Of a DNA stretch of 54,878 bases, positions 53,522 through 54,878 are shown piece by piece (position 1 is the first letter of the stretch; each line of letters starts with the position of its first letter). The stretch covers positions 1 through 54,878 of the forward strand of contig JAFGBI010000208.1 in NCBI GenBank assembly GCA_016933275.1. Direction: 5' to 3'. Made by a program: the position numbers and the translations under genes. Source of the stretch: Polyangiaceae bacterium (GTDB lineage: Bacteria > Myxococcota_A > Polyangia > Polyangiales > Polyangiaceae). The notes beneath the pieces are model-generated. The model did no database searches, had not been told where the DNA came from, and saw nothing but the letters and a program-made list of their open reading frames with translations.

Positions 53522-53552
53522 GGTGAGGCCGACGCCCGGGGCCCAGCGTCAG

Positions 53553-54878
53553 CTACTGAAGAGTAGGGGTCTCCCAGTCGACATAGGAGTCCCCATTGTA
53601 GTCCACGCCTTTGTCAAAAGTCGTGTCTCCTCCGCCATCTTTGAGAAATCTGGTCACGAACGCATTGACCGCCTGCGACTGACTCGATGACGCACTGCAG
53701 TGCGCGCCGCCCTGGTCGTGGCCCACGACACCCGCGTGGTCTTCAACGCCCAGAGCTGTCCAAACCCTTTTCGCGGCCTTGAAAGAAGCATAGGCAGAGT
53801 GAGGAGCCAGATGCGTATTACCCGGGTTACCAGGCAGCAGGATAAGCGCACGGGGTGCAATCAACGCCACAAGCTCGTGATGATCGTGGGGAAGCAGGTG
53901 GGGATTCTTGCCTCCGCCTCCTGAAGCGACGTAAGGATCAAGCAGCCAGTCCAGGAACCAGGACCATCCAGTGTTGTCAATGTCCTCTACCTCCGAGCCC
54001 GTCGCAGTCTCGTAGTCGTCGGATACTCTCCAAGCAGCGGCGCCACCGCCGCCAGACTCCTGCGCAACGGTGAGCGCGATACGGGCATCGAGCGCACCGG
54101 CCCACAGGGCCAACTTGCCGGCCCAAGAACAGCCGTGTATCCCAATCTTGGTCATGTCGATGCCCAATTCGTCCTTCACCTGGTCTAGCCCATCGATCAG
54201 CCGGCTGACGCCCCAGGACCAGGCGCTGTAGTTGCCAACGGCTGCATTGCCGTCGCCCGCTGGCTCCCAGAGTTCGGGGTAAACCTGGTAATAGCCGTCG
54301 CTCTGCTTCGCGTCTCCGGTCATGGCTTCCATCGCAACCTGATTGGCACTGAATGGGACGTTCGTACATCCGCTAATCATACTGGACGGCCCATCCACAC
54401 CAATCGCTACGCACGAGCCCGACCCCGTGATATTCGAAGTCAGCGTCATGGTGCCGGCGTCCGTTGTCACTTGCACAGACAACGACTTTCCGGTCAAGGT
54501 GACCCTAACCTGGGGCGGCGGCGGTTTGGGGCCGACTTCGAATTCTTCCAGGTCGTGGATAATCTGCGCGCGTCTGCATTCCCACTCCGCTCTGGTGCTG
54601 ATGATGTCCCCGTTGTGCATCTGGAACGGATTCGGCAATTTGGGATTGTCTACTGCGCCGTATTCTCCATGGGGCGCATCGCATCCCGCACCGGGGAACT
54701 CAGGGTAGCCCTCTGGAGGCTCACCCCCACCGCCGGTGCCGCCAGTGTCGCCGCCGCCGGTCGCGTTGCTGCCGCCAGTATCGTCGGCGCCACCACCGCC
54801 GGTCGCGCTGCTGCCCCCGGTACCGCCGGTCAAGCCGCCCGTACCGCCACCCCCAACGCCCGTACCGCCACCCCCAAC
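53553..54878 (-). CDS. CE15 glucuronoyl methylesterase-like protein (5' end beyond window)
   Basis: At least 440 residues, open to the right edge. It begins in a Gly/Thr-rich linker (TGGTGG-type), then a CE15 alpha/beta hydrolase domain. The nucleophile motif GCSWAGKLALWAGALDAR has its Ser codon at 54126-54128, and IALTVAQESGGGGAAAWR is the family's second signature. The catalytic His is probably in GGAHCSAS. The usual Arg after the Ser is Trp here. Characterised CE15 enzymes cleave esters between lignin and glucuronoxylan. The protein is probably secreted, with its signal outside the window. Base composition is slightly less GC-rich than the rest. Confidence 0.88.
   Translation of the reverse strand, partial: VGGGGTGVGGGGTGGLTGGTGGSSATGGGGADDTGGSNATGGGDTGGTGGGGEPPEGYPEFPGAGCDAPHGEYGAVDNPKLPNPFQMHNGDIISTRAEWECRRAQIIHDLEEFEVGPKPPPPQVRVTLTGKSLSVQVTTDAGTMTLTSNITGSGSCVAIGVDGPSSMISGCTNVPFSANQVAMEAMTGDAKQSDGYYQVYPELWEPAGDGNAAVGNYSAWSWGVSRLIDGLDQVKDELGIDMTKIGIHGCSWAGKLALWAGALDARIALTVAQESGGGGAAAWRVSDDYETATGSEVEDIDNTGWSWFLDWLLDPYVASGGGGKNPHLLPHDHHELVALIAPRALILLPGNPGNTHLAPHSAYASFKAAKRVWTALGVEDHAGVVGHDQGGAHCSASSSQSQAVNAFVTRFLKDGGGDTTFDKGVDYNGDSYVDWETPTLQ
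54715..54878 (-). repeat. Low-complexity repeats encoding a Gly/Thr-rich linker
   Basis: Iterated CCGCC/GCCACC-type triplet blocks, including a perfect double copy of CGCCCGTACCGCCACCCCCA near the right edge. They encode the TGG-rich linker of the CE15 protein, a type common in secreted myxobacterial proteins. Confidence 0.75.

Overview
The window is high-GC DNA with tightly packed genes, many GTG/TTG starts and many 1-17 bp gene overlaps. Its gene content is typical of Myxococcota, probably a Polyangia-type myxobacterium. The pointers are a receiver-DUF4388 protein with a long Pro/Ala-rich linker, a Ser/Thr-kinase-like membrane protein, several stand-alone lipoproteins, a zinc-ribbon/GYF protein, an extra Hsp70 paralogue with a J-protein, and a CE15 esterase with a Gly/Thr-rich linker. 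The phylum call is inference from families and composition. No rRNA, tRNA, CRISPR array or intact transposase gene was seen.

Layout. 0.2-2.9 kb: overlapping trio of a zinc-finger ParA ATPase, a small ribbon-helix-helix protein and an M19 dipeptidase-like protein. 2.9-4.2 kb: a sigma region-4-like protein and a MerR-like regulator, both leftward. 4.8-12.9 kb: an alpha/beta hydrolase lacking its nucleophile, then leftward receiver-DUF4388 membrane protein, kinase-like protein and SPFH protein with a GYPPP tail, then a conserved hypothetical. 13.2-17.7 kb: leftward pabB, argS, SPOR protein, nikR. 17.8-22.7 kb: lipoproteins, a sugar-phosphate nucleotidyltransferase and a degenerate rhomboid. 22.8-24.3 kb: pyrR-pyrB. 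24.3-25.7 kb: ECF sigma, anti-sigma and a Spy/CnrX-like sensor. 26.1-32.4 kb: MacA, MacB ATPase, MacB permease and TolC-like genes, two small secreted proteins and a Dps-like ferritin with a cysteine pair. 33-38.3 kb: a large lipoprotein, lon and fmt. 38.8-43.9 kb: Hsp70 with a ~300-residue disordered linker, a J-domain protein, and a zinc-ribbon/GYF membrane protein. 43.9-50.1 kb: a leftward four-gene envelope operon (lipoprotein, DUF4159, VWA-like membrane protein, HEAT solenoid). 50.2-54.9 kb: a small membrane protein, a lipoprotein, an EAL phosphodiesterase, a decayed FG-GAP remnant and a partial CE15 glucuronoyl esterase cut by the right edge.

The most unusual structure is a family of dispersed intergenic elements, about 160 bp when complete, usually bounded by CTAG or a one-base variant. 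They carry two hairpins and occur in both orientations at about 0, 13.1, 20.7, 25.9, 32.6, 38.3 and 41.3 kb. Stem sequences differ between copies while pairing is kept. At two genes (nikR and the Hsp70 gene) the terminal CTAG of the element supplies the TAG stop codon. A second, unrelated repeat lies inside the 41.3 kb copy and recurs inverted at 38.5 kb, so the Hsp70 gene is flanked by repeats of both families.

Several family members have lost canonical catalytic residues: kinase HRD Asp to Ala, hydrolase Ser to Gly, rhomboid His to Pro, and M19 bridging Glu to Gln. These suggest pseudoenzyme or altered functions and are reported individually.
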